This document shows positions 7,742 to 13,465 of a DNA stretch of 15,084 bases, piece after piece. Source of the DNA: CAZWIT01 sp964533435. GTDB lineage: Bacteria > Patescibacteriota > Patescibacteriia > UBA1558 > GWA2-36-10. The translations under genes were made by a program, and so were the position numbers. The stretch spans positions 1-15,084 of the forward strand of contig CAZHLU010000022.1 of assembly GCA_964533435.1 (NCBI GenBank). The letters are read 5' to 3'. Below the pieces are notes generated by a model, which ran no database searches, was not told where the DNA came from, and was given only the letters and a program-made list of their open reading frames with translations. Positions within the stretch are counted from its first letter, which is position 1; each line of letters begins with the position of its first letter.

Positions 7742-7770
7742 ATTATAATACTTTTTGAGAATATTGGCAA
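7742..7770 (-). promoter_or_regulatory. corA promoter
   Basis: Minus strand: TTGCCA (7770-7765), 17 bases, perfect TATAAT (7747-7742). Its -35 is only six bases from the -35 of the rightward promoter. Confidence 0.75.
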
Positions 7771-7776
7771 AAAATT

Positions 7777-7805
7777 TTGGAAAAAATGGACATTTGTGGT
7801 ATAAT
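7777..7805 (+). promoter_or_regulatory. Promoter of the ftsB-like/ftsEX operon
   Basis: TTGGAA (7777-7782), 17-base spacer, perfect TATAAT (7800-7805) with extended TGG. Predicted start is about 7812, giving a short leader of about 20 bases before the ATG at 7833. Confidence 0.8.
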
Positions 7806-7832
7806 TATTTTACTTTAAAATAGATTTAATCA

Positions 7833-8213
7833 ATGAATAAGACTAAAAATAATTGGCAGCACAGTTTGTGGCACTCCAATTTTTTTACTATATTTTTATT
7901 AGTATTATTGGTTTTGTCTTTTATTAAAGTAGCCAGAGAAGCGCTTTTGCGTTATGAAATAAAAAAGGAAATTAGTAGCTTGCAAATACAGCTTGATGAT
8001 TTAGAAAATCGTAGTGCCAAGACTAATAACCTGATAAGTTATTTAGAAACTGACGATTATATAGAAAAGGAGGCCAGGGAAAAGCTAAATTTAGCTCAGC
8101 CAGGAGAAAAACAAATCAATTTGGTTAGTAATAAAAATTCTAATGATTTTGAGCTTAGTAGCTCTACACAGCAAGCTAATCCTGCTAAATGGTTTGATTA
8201 TTTTTTTAACTAG
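7833..8213 (+). CDS. FtsB/DivIC-like septum formation initiator protein
   Basis: Small bitopic divisome protein that in known bacteria joins FtsL and FtsQ/DivIB to activate septal peptidoglycan synthesis. Here it has 126 residues: a short cytoplasmic N-terminus, one membrane helix at about 16-33, and a coiled coil at about 36-70. The family-typical segment DDYIEKEAREKLNLAQPGEKQI lies at about 74-95. The Ser/Asn/Gln-rich C-terminal tail looks disordered. It is the first gene of the operon, with a short leader and no Shine-Dalgarno. FtsB and DivIC cannot be told apart at this length, so no symbol is given. Confidence 0.88.
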   Translation: MNKTKNNWQHSLWHSNFFTIFLLVLLVLSFIKVAREALLRYEIKKEISSLQIQLDDLENRSAKTNNLISYLETDDYIEKEAREKLNLAQPGEKQINLVSNKNSNDFELSSSTQQANPAKWFDYFFN

Positions 8214-8247
8214 TGATTAATTTATAAATTAGAGAAAGTTTACCTTT

Positions 8248-9198
8248 ATGAAAAAAATTATCGATTGGAAAAAATGTAAAGTATGCAAAAACAAAAAAAT
8301 TGTTATTATTCTAATAATTGTATTGTTATTAGGCGCTAGTCAATGGACAGCGGTACGTTTAGTTTATGCTAAAAAAGTTAGTCCCGATGTTGCTTCTTGG
8401 TTTGCCAGAATTTACCCCTTGCAAGCTGGTAAAATATCAGGTCAGGACAATAAAGTTTTTACTATTGGTTTATATAATTATTTAGAAAATATTGATTTTG
8501 CTAAGAAATATTTAGCCAGTCAAGTTTCTCAATCACAAAATGAACAAATGGGCGATTTTCAGATGCCCAGCGATGAGTCTATAAGGGATGCGGCTTGGCG
8601 TAAGGTTGCTAAGGATATGTGGCTTGCTGATCTTGCTAAACAAAATAACTTAAGCGTCAGCGATGAAGATGTTAAGCTTGCCATTGAGCAAACTGGTAGT
8701 TATGAGGAATACAAAACTAGTATTGAAAAAGATTTAGGTCTTAAATTTGATGCTTATGAAAGATTAGTGATCAGGCCGTCTATTTTAGAATCAAAAGTTT
8801 ATAAGTATTTGTTAGATAATTACAATGATAAGGCTGGTATGGAAAAAGCCCAAGCGGCTTATGAGGCCTTAAATACAGACAAACGAGATTTTGCAGATGT
8901 AGCTAAAGAATACTCAGATGATATGACTTATGTTGATCAAAGTTGGTTTGTTGGCGAAGATGAATTAGGTGAATTTGCTGAGCCGATTAGTAAACTAGAA
9001 GCTGGTCAATATAGTCAGATTATTGTGACGCCAGGATCTCCAGGTGCTTATATTATTTTAAAATTAATAGCTAGTACTTTAGATCCAGCTACTGGTAAAC
9101 AAGTAAAAGAATTGCGGGGTTTAGCTATTCAAGCCAAAGGCATGGAAGAATTTTTTGATGAGTTTTTAAGTAGTGCTCAAGTGCAAAAATGGTATTAA
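8248..9198 (+). CDS. Membrane-anchored PpiC/parvulin-type peptidyl-prolyl isomerase (PrsA/SurA-like)
   Basis: An extracytoplasmic folding factor. The 316 residues begin with a basic segment including a C-x2-C pair (KCKVCKNKK). An uncleaved-looking membrane helix follows at about 18-30, then a SurA-N-like helical region (about 70-190). The parvulin-like part is at about 196-275, with DFADVAKEYSDD (214-225), QSWFVGEDELGEF (231-243) and GAYIILKL (266-273). The usual opening strand of the parvulin fold (R..HIL) is not seen before the first helix. A segment after the domain (VKELRGLAIQAKG) may take that place, so activity is uncertain. It lies 34 bases after the ftsB-like gene and overlaps the next frame by 10 bases, suggesting it folds the secreted product encoded there. 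Confidence 0.85.
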   Translation: MKKIIDWKKCKVCKNKKIVIILIIVLLLGASQWTAVRLVYAKKVSPDVASWFARIYPLQAGKISGQDNKVFTIGLYNYLENIDFAKKYLASQVSQSQNEQMGDFQMPSDESIRDAAWRKVAKDMWLADLAKQNNLSVSDEDVKLAIEQTGSYEEYKTSIEKDLGLKFDAYERLVIRPSILESKVYKYLLDNYNDKAGMEKAQAAYEALNTDKRDFADVAKEYSDDMTYVDQSWFVGEDELGEFAEPISKLEAGQYSQIIVTPGSPGAYIILKLIASTLDPATGKQVKELRGLAIQAKGMEEFFDEFLSSAQVQKWY

Positions 9199-10145
9199 TT
9201 AAAAAAACATTTTTTTTACTTTTCTTTATCTTGTGTTTTTTTCCTTTTGCTAAAGCTCAGGCAAAATTGGCTGTTGTTAATACTGATTTTTATAAAACAA
9301 CTACTATAGATGGTCTGACGGTTACTTTAGTTGGTAATCACCCAGAAGTTAAACAGTGGGTAGTAGAATTATTAGATCAGGGAGAATACCAGGAATTAGG
9401 AATATATCCAAGTAATCAAAACATTGATTTTACTGTTAAATCACCTAAAAAATTAGAATATAGTTTGGATGCTGGTCAAACTTGGGTATTACTATCAGCT
9501 GAAAGAATTCAAGCTCAAAAAATACGTTTAAGATTAGCCCCTGACCAAGAAACAGTGCTTGATCAGTCCTCGGAACTAAGAGTTGATTTACCAGCCGAAA
9601 AGGTAGATGTCCAAAAAGTTGATAATAGTATTTATCCTGATAATTTACAATTAGTATCTGAAATTTATAAAATTGAAACTCAAGTTAAGGATTATAAAAT
9701 TAAATTTTATTATAATATTGATAGTCCTTATTCTAAAAATATTTATCAATTTGATGAAGTAAGTCTTAGTTGGCAGAAGTTAGAATCTTATAATAATATC
9801 GAAGAAAAATATTTAAGTTTTAGTTTTACAGATATTGCTTCGCCAGTTAAAATTGCTATTTTTCAAGATCCAAAGAGTTATGATGGTATTGCTAGTTTTT
9901 ATAATCAAGCCCGTTATCGAAATTTTTCTTATAAAAATGGAAATTTTGCAGCTTCAAGAATTTATCCTAAGGGCACAAAATTAAAAGTTACACGCTTGCT
10001 AACTGGTAAATCAATTATTATTACTGTAAATGATTACGGTCCAGAGGAGCGTACTGGACGTTTAATAGATTTAGATACTAGTGCTTTTAAACAATTAGGT
10101 TCGACTAAGGTCGGAGTTATTTATGTAAAAGTAGAGCCCATATGA
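9189..10145 (+). CDS. Secreted RlpA-like double-psi beta-barrel protein
   Basis: The product has 318 residues. An N-terminal signal peptide (1-about 23, hydrophobic core FFLLFFILCFFPF, cleavage likely after AKA) directs export; there is no lipobox. The middle (about 25-230) is beta-rich and unrecognised. The C-terminal domain (about 234-318) is RlpA-like: GIASFYN, AASRIYPKGTKLKVT, VNDYGPE, GRLIDLD and GVIYVKVEP. In RlpA lytic transglycosylases a histidine in the AAH.TLP.G motif and the aspartate of NDRGP are important. Here the aspartate (D282) is kept but the histidine position is serine (S256). This suggests peptidoglycan binding rather than cleavage, or altered chemistry. The start overlaps the foldase gene, and the stop overlaps ftsE in ATGA. 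That makes it a candidate partner of FtsEX. Confidence 0.87.
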   Translation: MVLIKKTFFLLFFILCFFPFAKAQAKLAVVNTDFYKTTTIDGLTVTLVGNHPEVKQWVVELLDQGEYQELGIYPSNQNIDFTVKSPKKLEYSLDAGQTWVLLSAERIQAQKIRLRLAPDQETVLDQSSELRVDLPAEKVDVQKVDNSIYPDNLQLVSEIYKIETQVKDYKIKFYYNIDSPYSKNIYQFDEVSLSWQKLESYNNIEEKYLSFSFTDIASPVKIAIFQDPKSYDGIASFYNQARYRNFSYKNGNFAASRIYPKGTKLKVTRLLTGKSIIITVNDYGPEERTGRLIDLDTSAFKQLGSTKVGVIYVKVEPI

Positions 10146-10822
10146 TTAAAATAAACAATCTTTCAAAAAATTACAAAAAAAACATTCAAGCTTTGCGGGA
10201 AATTAATTTGCATATTAAACCAGGCGAATTTGTTTCTATAGTTGGTCAGAGTGGTTCTGGTAAATCTACTTTGATCAAGTTAATTATTGCCGAAGAAAGA
10301 CCAACTACCGGTAGTATTATTATTGGCGGTTGGGATATTACTAATATTAAAGAAAGAGAAATACCAACGCTAAGACGACAGTTGGGTATTATTTTTCAAG
10401 ATTTTAAATTGTTGCCCAAGAAAACAGCTTATGAAAATGTTGCCTTTGCTATGGAGACTTGCGGCTTTAAGCCAGCGGAAATAAAAAAAACAGTGTCGCA
10501 AATGCTAGCTTTAGTTGGTTTAAAAGATAAGACTGATCGTTATCCAATGCAAATGTCAGGTGGCGAACAGCAGCGAATAGCTATTGCCCGTAGTTTGGTT
10601 CATAAACCAAAATTATTAGTAGCCGATGAACCGACTGGTAATTTAGATTCTATAAATACTAGAGAAATTATTGATTTATTAAAAAAGATAAATAATTTAG
10701 GAACAACTGTCTTATTAGTTACTCACAATAGAGAGGTGGTAAATAGTCTAAAAAGTAGGGTAATTACTTTAGATAGTGGTTATATTATTTCCGATCAAGC
10801 TCAAGGGCGTTATTTATTATAA
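10142..10822 (+). CDS. ftsE: Cell-division ATP-binding protein FtsE
   Basis: The ATPase subunit of the FtsEX complex, which uses ATP-driven conformational change to switch on peptidoglycan hydrolases at the septum. The 226 residues match the normal size. Visible motifs are Walker A GQSGSGKST (35-43), Q-loop around Q86 (IFQDFKLL), signature MSGGEQQ (138-144), Walker B LLVADEP (158-164) with catalytic E163, D-loop GNLD (166-169) and H-loop H195. IFQDFKLLPKKTAYENVAFAME is typical of FtsE. Its start overlaps the stop of the RlpA-like gene (ATGA), and ftsX follows after five bases, so translation of the three is probably coupled. Confidence 0.97.
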   Translation: MIKINNLSKNYKKNIQALREINLHIKPGEFVSIVGQSGSGKSTLIKLIIAEERPTTGSIIIGGWDITNIKEREIPTLRRQLGIIFQDFKLLPKKTAYENVAFAMETCGFKPAEIKKTVSQMLALVGLKDKTDRYPMQMSGGEQQRIAIARSLVHKPKLLVADEPTGNLDSINTREIIDLLKKINNLGTTVLLVTHNREVVNSLKSRVITLDSGYIISDQAQGRYLL

Positions 10823-10827
10823 AAAAT

Positions 10828-11745
10828 ATGTATAGCTTTTTAAGAATTTTCAAATTTGCTTTTCAAGGTTTTTTTAGAAATTTTTGGCTTTCACTAGTGA
10901 CTGTTACCATGATGTTGATGGCTGTATTTTCAGTCACATTATTGTTTACACTTGATTATATCAAGCAGGCAGCCATCAAGGGTATGGAGCAAAAAGTGGA
11001 TATTTTGGTTTCTTTGAAGCCAGGTGTTGATCGCGAAAATTTAGATGTTTTATATAATGATTTGAAACGTTTACCAGAAATCAGTAAAGTAACAATTGTA
11101 ACACCTGAGGAAAATAGGGCTACTTTTGAAAAAAATAATGCCAATAGTCAAGTTTTAAAAGCTTTGGATGTATTTGAAGATGGCGAAAATCCTTTTGCTT
11201 ATAGTTTTGCTATTCAGGCTTACGATATCAAAAATTACCAAATTATTTTAGACAAAGTTCAGTCAGAAAAATATCAGGGCTTAGTAGAGGAGAGTATTTT
11301 TCATGATTATGAAGGTTTTGTTAAGCAAATAAAAAATGTAGCCGAAGGTATTAACCGTTATAGTTGGTATTTAATCGCCCTGTTTGCTCTTATTTCTATA
11401 GTTGTAATTTTTAATACTATTAGAATGAGTATTTATACTCGTCGTGATGAGGTGATAATTATGAAATTAGTAGGGGCTGGCGATTGGTTTATTAGGATGC
11501 CATTTATAGTAGAAACAATTATTTACTCATTAGTAGCAATTCTTTTAATGATTGGATTGGTTTATGTGGTGGTTAATTTTTGGCAGCCAGGTCTTAATGC
11601 TTATTTCCAGGGGGCAGCTGTGATAAATCTACAACAATATTTTTATGATAATTTTTGGTTAATTTTTGGTGGACAATTTTTGGTACTAGTATTTTTAAAT
11701 ATTATTAGTACCTTAATTGCCATGCGTAAATACTTGCGAGTTTAA
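10828..11745 (+). CDS. ftsX: Cell-division membrane protein FtsX
   Basis: The permease-like subunit of FtsEX. The 305 residues have the standard four-helix topology: TM1 about 21-44, a large extracytoplasmic loop about 45-177, TM2 about 179-198, TM3 about 231-251 and TM4 about 275-297. Between TM2 and TM3 is the family segment RRDEVIIMKLVGAGDWFIRMPF (about 205-226), which contacts FtsE. The N-terminal FRNFW before TM1 is also typical. The outer loop is where FtsX binds hydrolase activators in studied bacteria. In this operon the secreted RlpA-like protein is the obvious candidate ligand. The start follows an A-rich AAAAAAT with no Shine-Dalgarno. This is the last gene of the operon, followed by a strong terminator. 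Confidence 0.96.
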   Translation: MYSFLRIFKFAFQGFFRNFWLSLVTVTMMLMAVFSVTLLFTLDYIKQAAIKGMEQKVDILVSLKPGVDRENLDVLYNDLKRLPEISKVTIVTPEENRATFEKNNANSQVLKALDVFEDGENPFAYSFAIQAYDIKNYQIILDKVQSEKYQGLVEESIFHDYEGFVKQIKNVAEGINRYSWYLIALFALISIVVIFNTIRMSIYTRRDEVIIMKLVGAGDWFIRMPFIVETIIYSLVAILLMIGLVYVVVNFWQPGLNAYFQGAAVINLQQYFYDNFWLIFGGQFLVLVFLNIISTLIAMRKYLRV

Positions 11746-11760
11746 AGTTTAAATAAAATA

Positions 11761-11807
11761 AAAAACCGTCCGCCATCCGCCAACCGGCGGAGACGGACGG
11801 TTTTTTT
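11761..11807. terminator. GC-rich bidirectional terminator between ftsX and rpmA
   Basis: Outer stem AAAAACCGTCCG (11761-11772) with CGGACGGTTTTT (11794-11805). Inner stem TCCGCC (11776-11781), loop AACC, GGCGGA (11786-11791). A T-run of seven follows on the plus strand and Ts follow on the minus strand too. It serves both convergent units. Confidence 0.93.
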
Positions 11808-11819
11808 GTTAGATAAATT

Positions 11820-12107
11820 TTATTTAGTAGCGTAGGGGACTACATCAACATACTTAGTGAGTTTTACAGATTTATCAAATTTAACTCTTTTTAAACGACG
11901 AAACTTAACTAAGCCATTAGTAATTGCATACAAAGTATCATCGCTACCTTTGCGTACGTTTAAGCCAGCGTGGAATTTAGTACCTCGTTGACGAACGATA
12001 ATAGAGCCAGCTTTAGCCTTTTGGCCAGCAAAAAGCTTGACGCCTAGACGTTGTGCTTGTGAATCACGGCCTAATGTTGTAGAGCCTTGGGATTTCTTAT
12101 GTGCCAT
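11820..12107 (-). CDS. rpmA: 50S ribosomal protein L27
   Basis: L27 sits at the peptidyl transferase centre, and its N-terminus reaches toward the tRNA ends. The 95 residues are normal. The sequence starts MAHKKSQGSTTLGRDSQAQRLG, followed by the conserved GSIIVRQRGTKFHAG block (34-48) and a V.RG.DDTLYA-like stretch. There is no N-terminal extension of the kind removed by Prp protease in Firmicutes. The usual partner rplU (L21) is not next to it; the gene has its own strong promoter. The third variable position of MAHKKGQGS is serine here instead of glycine. A-rich bases precede the start, with no Shine-Dalgarno. Confidence 0.98.
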   Translation of the reverse strand: MAHKKSQGSTTLGRDSQAQRLGVKLFAGQKAKAGSIIVRQRGTKFHAGLNVRKGSDDTLYAITNGLVKFRRLKRVKFDKSVKLTKYVDVVPYATK

Positions 12108-12142
12108 ATTTTTACTTAAAATTAGTCAAAACGGTAAGTACC

Positions 12143-12171
12143 ATGATAATAGAAAAACAGTTATTTGTCAA
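12143..12171 (-). promoter_or_regulatory. rpmA promoter
   Basis: Minus strand: perfect TTGACA (12171-12166), 17 bases, TATCAT (12148-12143). Predicted start is about 12136, giving a leader of about 28 bases. Confidence 0.8.
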
Positions 12172-12188
12172 GTAAAGTGCTATTTTAT

Positions 12189-12335
12189 TTATAAAAAGCG
12201 CCAACTTTGCCTTTTGGGGCTTAGAGTAAGGTATTTATTGGAGCCAATTCGCTCCCAATATTTACGTAATAATATATCTTCCTGGTTTAAACGCAGACGG
12301 CGGTACCAGGATTTAATTTTTCTTTTTGGGGGCAT
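12189..12335 (-). CDS. Small basic hypothetical protein downstream of lexA, 48 residues
   Basis: An ATG at 12335-12333 opens a 48-codon frame ending TAA at 12191-12189. It begins MPPKRKIKSWYRRLRLNQED and ends SPKRQSWRFL. The product is strongly basic, rich in Arg, Lys and Trp, with no membrane segment. It starts four bases after the lexA stop codon, so it is probably co-transcribed with lexA. The 17 bases ending in its ATG (TTTTATATAAAATTATG) are identical to those at the dus start. I recognise no family. Nucleic-acid binding is suggested only by composition. Confidence 0.5.
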   Translation of the reverse strand: MPPKRKIKSWYRRLRLNQEDILLRKYWERIGSNKYLTLSPKRQSWRFL

Positions 12336-12339
12336 AATT

Positions 12340-12939
12340 TTATATAAAAGTTCTAATAATACCACGGACTATGCCCTGAATAGCCGGGTTTTTGTCATAA
12401 ATAGGTTTCATGGTGTGATTAGCTGGCTGCAGGCGAATACGGTCTTTTTCACGGTAATATTTTTTAAGAGTAGCATAGGTATTGTCAAGTAATGCTACTA
12501 CTACGTCGCCATTGCGAGGATAAAAGTTTCTTTCAACAATTACATAGTCGCCATCTAAAATACCATCTTCAATCATTGATTCGCCTTTTACTTTTAAAAC
12601 AAAGCTATTTTCATCTTTAACCATGCTTTGTGGTACAGCAAAGGTTTCTCGCTCTTCAATGGCCTCAATTGGCTCACCAGCAGTGATTAGACCAGCTAAA
12701 GGTAATTCTATAGCTTTACCAAAACGATAGTTAGTAACTTCTAGAGAACGAGCAACATTATGACTACTACTAATCAGACCTTTGTCCTCTAGAGTTTTAA
12801 CATGTTCGTGAACAGTAGCGGTAGAGGAGAGGCCAAAGTATTCGGCAATTTCTCGGTAACTAGGAGCATAACCATTAGTATTAATAAACTCAGTTAAGTA
12901 GTCTAAGATTTGCTTTTGTTTTTTAGTTAAGTGTGGCAT
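12340..12939 (-). CDS. lexA: LexA repressor, SOS regulator
   Basis: A DNA-binding repressor that cleaves itself when RecA filaments form on damaged DNA. The 199 residues have standard architecture. A winged helix-turn-helix (about 1-70) contains GYAPSYREIAEYFGLSS and TVHEHVKTLEDKGLI. The cleavage site is Ala87-Gly88 in LITAGEPI. The S24-type peptidase part has nucleophile S121 in KVKGESM and the general-base lysine K159 in ATLKKYY. All catalytic elements are present, so it should be functional. Its promoter contains a direct-repeat operator candidate, implying autoregulation. The transcript has a long palindromic leader and probably continues into the 48-residue frame. Confidence 0.97.
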   Translation of the reverse strand: MPHLTKKQKQILDYLTEFINTNGYAPSYREIAEYFGLSSTATVHEHVKTLEDKGLISSSHNVARSLEVTNYRFGKAIELPLAGLITAGEPIEAIEERETFAVPQSMVKDENSFVLKVKGESMIEDGILDGDYVIVERNFYPRNGDVVVALLDNTYATLKKYYREKDRIRLQPANHTMKPIYDKNPAIQGIVRGIIRTFI

Positions 12940-12961
12940 ATATTTATAAAAAATTTTTAGC

Positions 12962-13005
12962 CAGTGGCGTGTAGTCTAGCCGGGCAACCAGACTATACGC
13001 CACTG
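12962..13005 (-). promoter_or_regulatory. Long palindrome in the lexA 5' leader
   Basis: CAGTGGCGT-g-TAGTCT (12962-12977) is mirrored by AGACTA-t-ACGCCACTG (12990-13005). That is 15 paired bases plus one non-Watson-Crick position, with a 12-base loop. It begins about five bases after the predicted lexA transcript start. No T-tract follows at once, so it is not a plain terminator. It may be an RNA structure or a second operator. Confidence 0.7.
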
Positions 13006-13016
13006 AGCATGCTTTT

Positions 13017-13046
13017 ATTATATACCGAACAAAAACCGAACGTCAA
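13017..13046 (-). promoter_or_regulatory. lexA promoter
   Basis: Minus strand: TTGACG (13046-13041), 18-base spacer, TATAAT (13022-13017). Predicted start is about 13010. A perfect DnaA box lies nine bases upstream of the -35. Confidence 0.75.
13027..13041 (-). promoter_or_regulatory. Candidate LexA operator, direct repeat GTTC-N7-GTTC
   Basis: On the minus strand GTTCGG occurs twice, 11 bases apart, giving GTTC (13041-13038), seven bases, GTTC (13030-13027). It lies in the spacer between -35 and -10 of the lexA promoter. Direct-repeat GTTC-N7-GTTC boxes are the known LexA sites of alphaproteobacteria; Gram-positive boxes are inverted repeats. Location and form both support autorepression. 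Confidence 0.65.
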
Positions 13047-13054
13047 GTAGTATG

Positions 13055-13092
13055 CTGTGGATAAGTAATTTGTAAATAAAAAGGCAGTATTA
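13055..13092. repeat. Imperfect direct repeat, copy A, with DnaA box
   Basis: It begins CTGTGGATAAGTAA, and the perfect DnaA box (TTATCCACA on the minus strand) is at 13056-13064. By hand alignment about 31 of 38 columns match copy B at 13864-13900, in the same orientation. A one-mismatch box (TTTGGATAA) lies at 13117-13125. Confidence 0.6.
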
Positions 13093-13111
13093 ATTAATAT
13101 TTATATTAATT
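13092..13111. repeat. AT-rich perfect palindrome
   Basis: AATTAATAT (13092-13100), two bases, ATATTAATT (13103-13111). It is all A/T, immediately after repeat copy A. It may be a weak hairpin or an easily melted site. From here to 13210 I see nothing else with a clear role. Confidence 0.45.
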
Positions 13112-13210
13112 TGTATTTTGGATAAATCTTTTTTATTTTTGCCTAACTAGTAGTCTAAATATTTTTCTAAAGGTTATATAGTTGATCTAGATAGCTAGCT
13201 AAAAGATAAT

Positions 13211-13243
13211 AAAACACCTTCTTATGCCACGGGGGTGTTTTTT
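13211..13243. terminator. Terminator-like hairpin, possibly bidirectional
   Basis: AAAACACC (13211-13218) pairs with GGTGTTTT (13234-13241), with more Ts on the plus side. No plus-strand gene lies upstream, so its likely use is to stop the leftward transcript that starts near 13792. Confidence 0.65.
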
Positions 13244-13245
13244 GT

Positions 13246-13274
13246 TTGACAATAAAATTAATCTATGATATTAT
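13246..13274 (+). promoter_or_regulatory. Strong promoter of a structured RNA
   Basis: Perfect TTGACA (13246-13251), 17 bases, TATTAT (13269-13274) with extended TGA. Predicted start is about 13281, exactly where the first RNA hairpin begins. No protein start follows for more than 200 bases. Confidence 0.8.
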
Positions 13275-13280
13275 ACTTGT

Positions 13281-13454
13281 GCCTCTGAAAGAGGAGGCGG
13301 CCAATCCGAAAAAGTCATAGTAATACCTAGATATATTTACAAAACGCTTTTGAGGTCAACTCTTCAGGGAGCCTAGGGCTCCTACGAGAGAAATCTTAAT
13401 AGGGAGTGGTAGAAATACCAAGCTCCCTGATAGGTTGGCCTTAGGAGCGTTTTT
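13281..13454 (+). ncRNA. Unassigned structured RNA, about 175 bases
   Basis: Complementary segments found by eye: hairpin GCCTCT/GGAGGC (13281-13286/13293-13298); closing helix GGCCAATC (13299-13306) with GGTTGGCC (13433-13440); long-range helix TCAGGGAGC (13364-13372) with GCTCCCTGA (13422-13430). Two local hairpins compete with the last: GGAGCC/GGCTCC (13368-13373/13377-13382) and AGGGAG/CTCCCT (13401-13406/13423-13428). The latter is capped by GGTA-GAAA-TACC, a GNRA loop. AAAACGCT (13341-13348) also matches AGCGTTTT (13446-13453), giving a pseudoknot or a switching terminator that ends in five Ts. I could not match it to tmRNA, RNase P RNA, SRP RNA, 6S RNA or a known riboswitch. It could be a small RNA or a cis-regulator of the next frame. 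Confidence 0.65.
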
Positions 13455-13465
13455 AATTAGTACTT

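Noticed and set aside
12037..12492. 151-residue plus-strand open frame
   Set aside because: It runs antisense through rpmA, the 48-residue frame and lexA, which have clear protein families or better context, and its own product resembles nothing.
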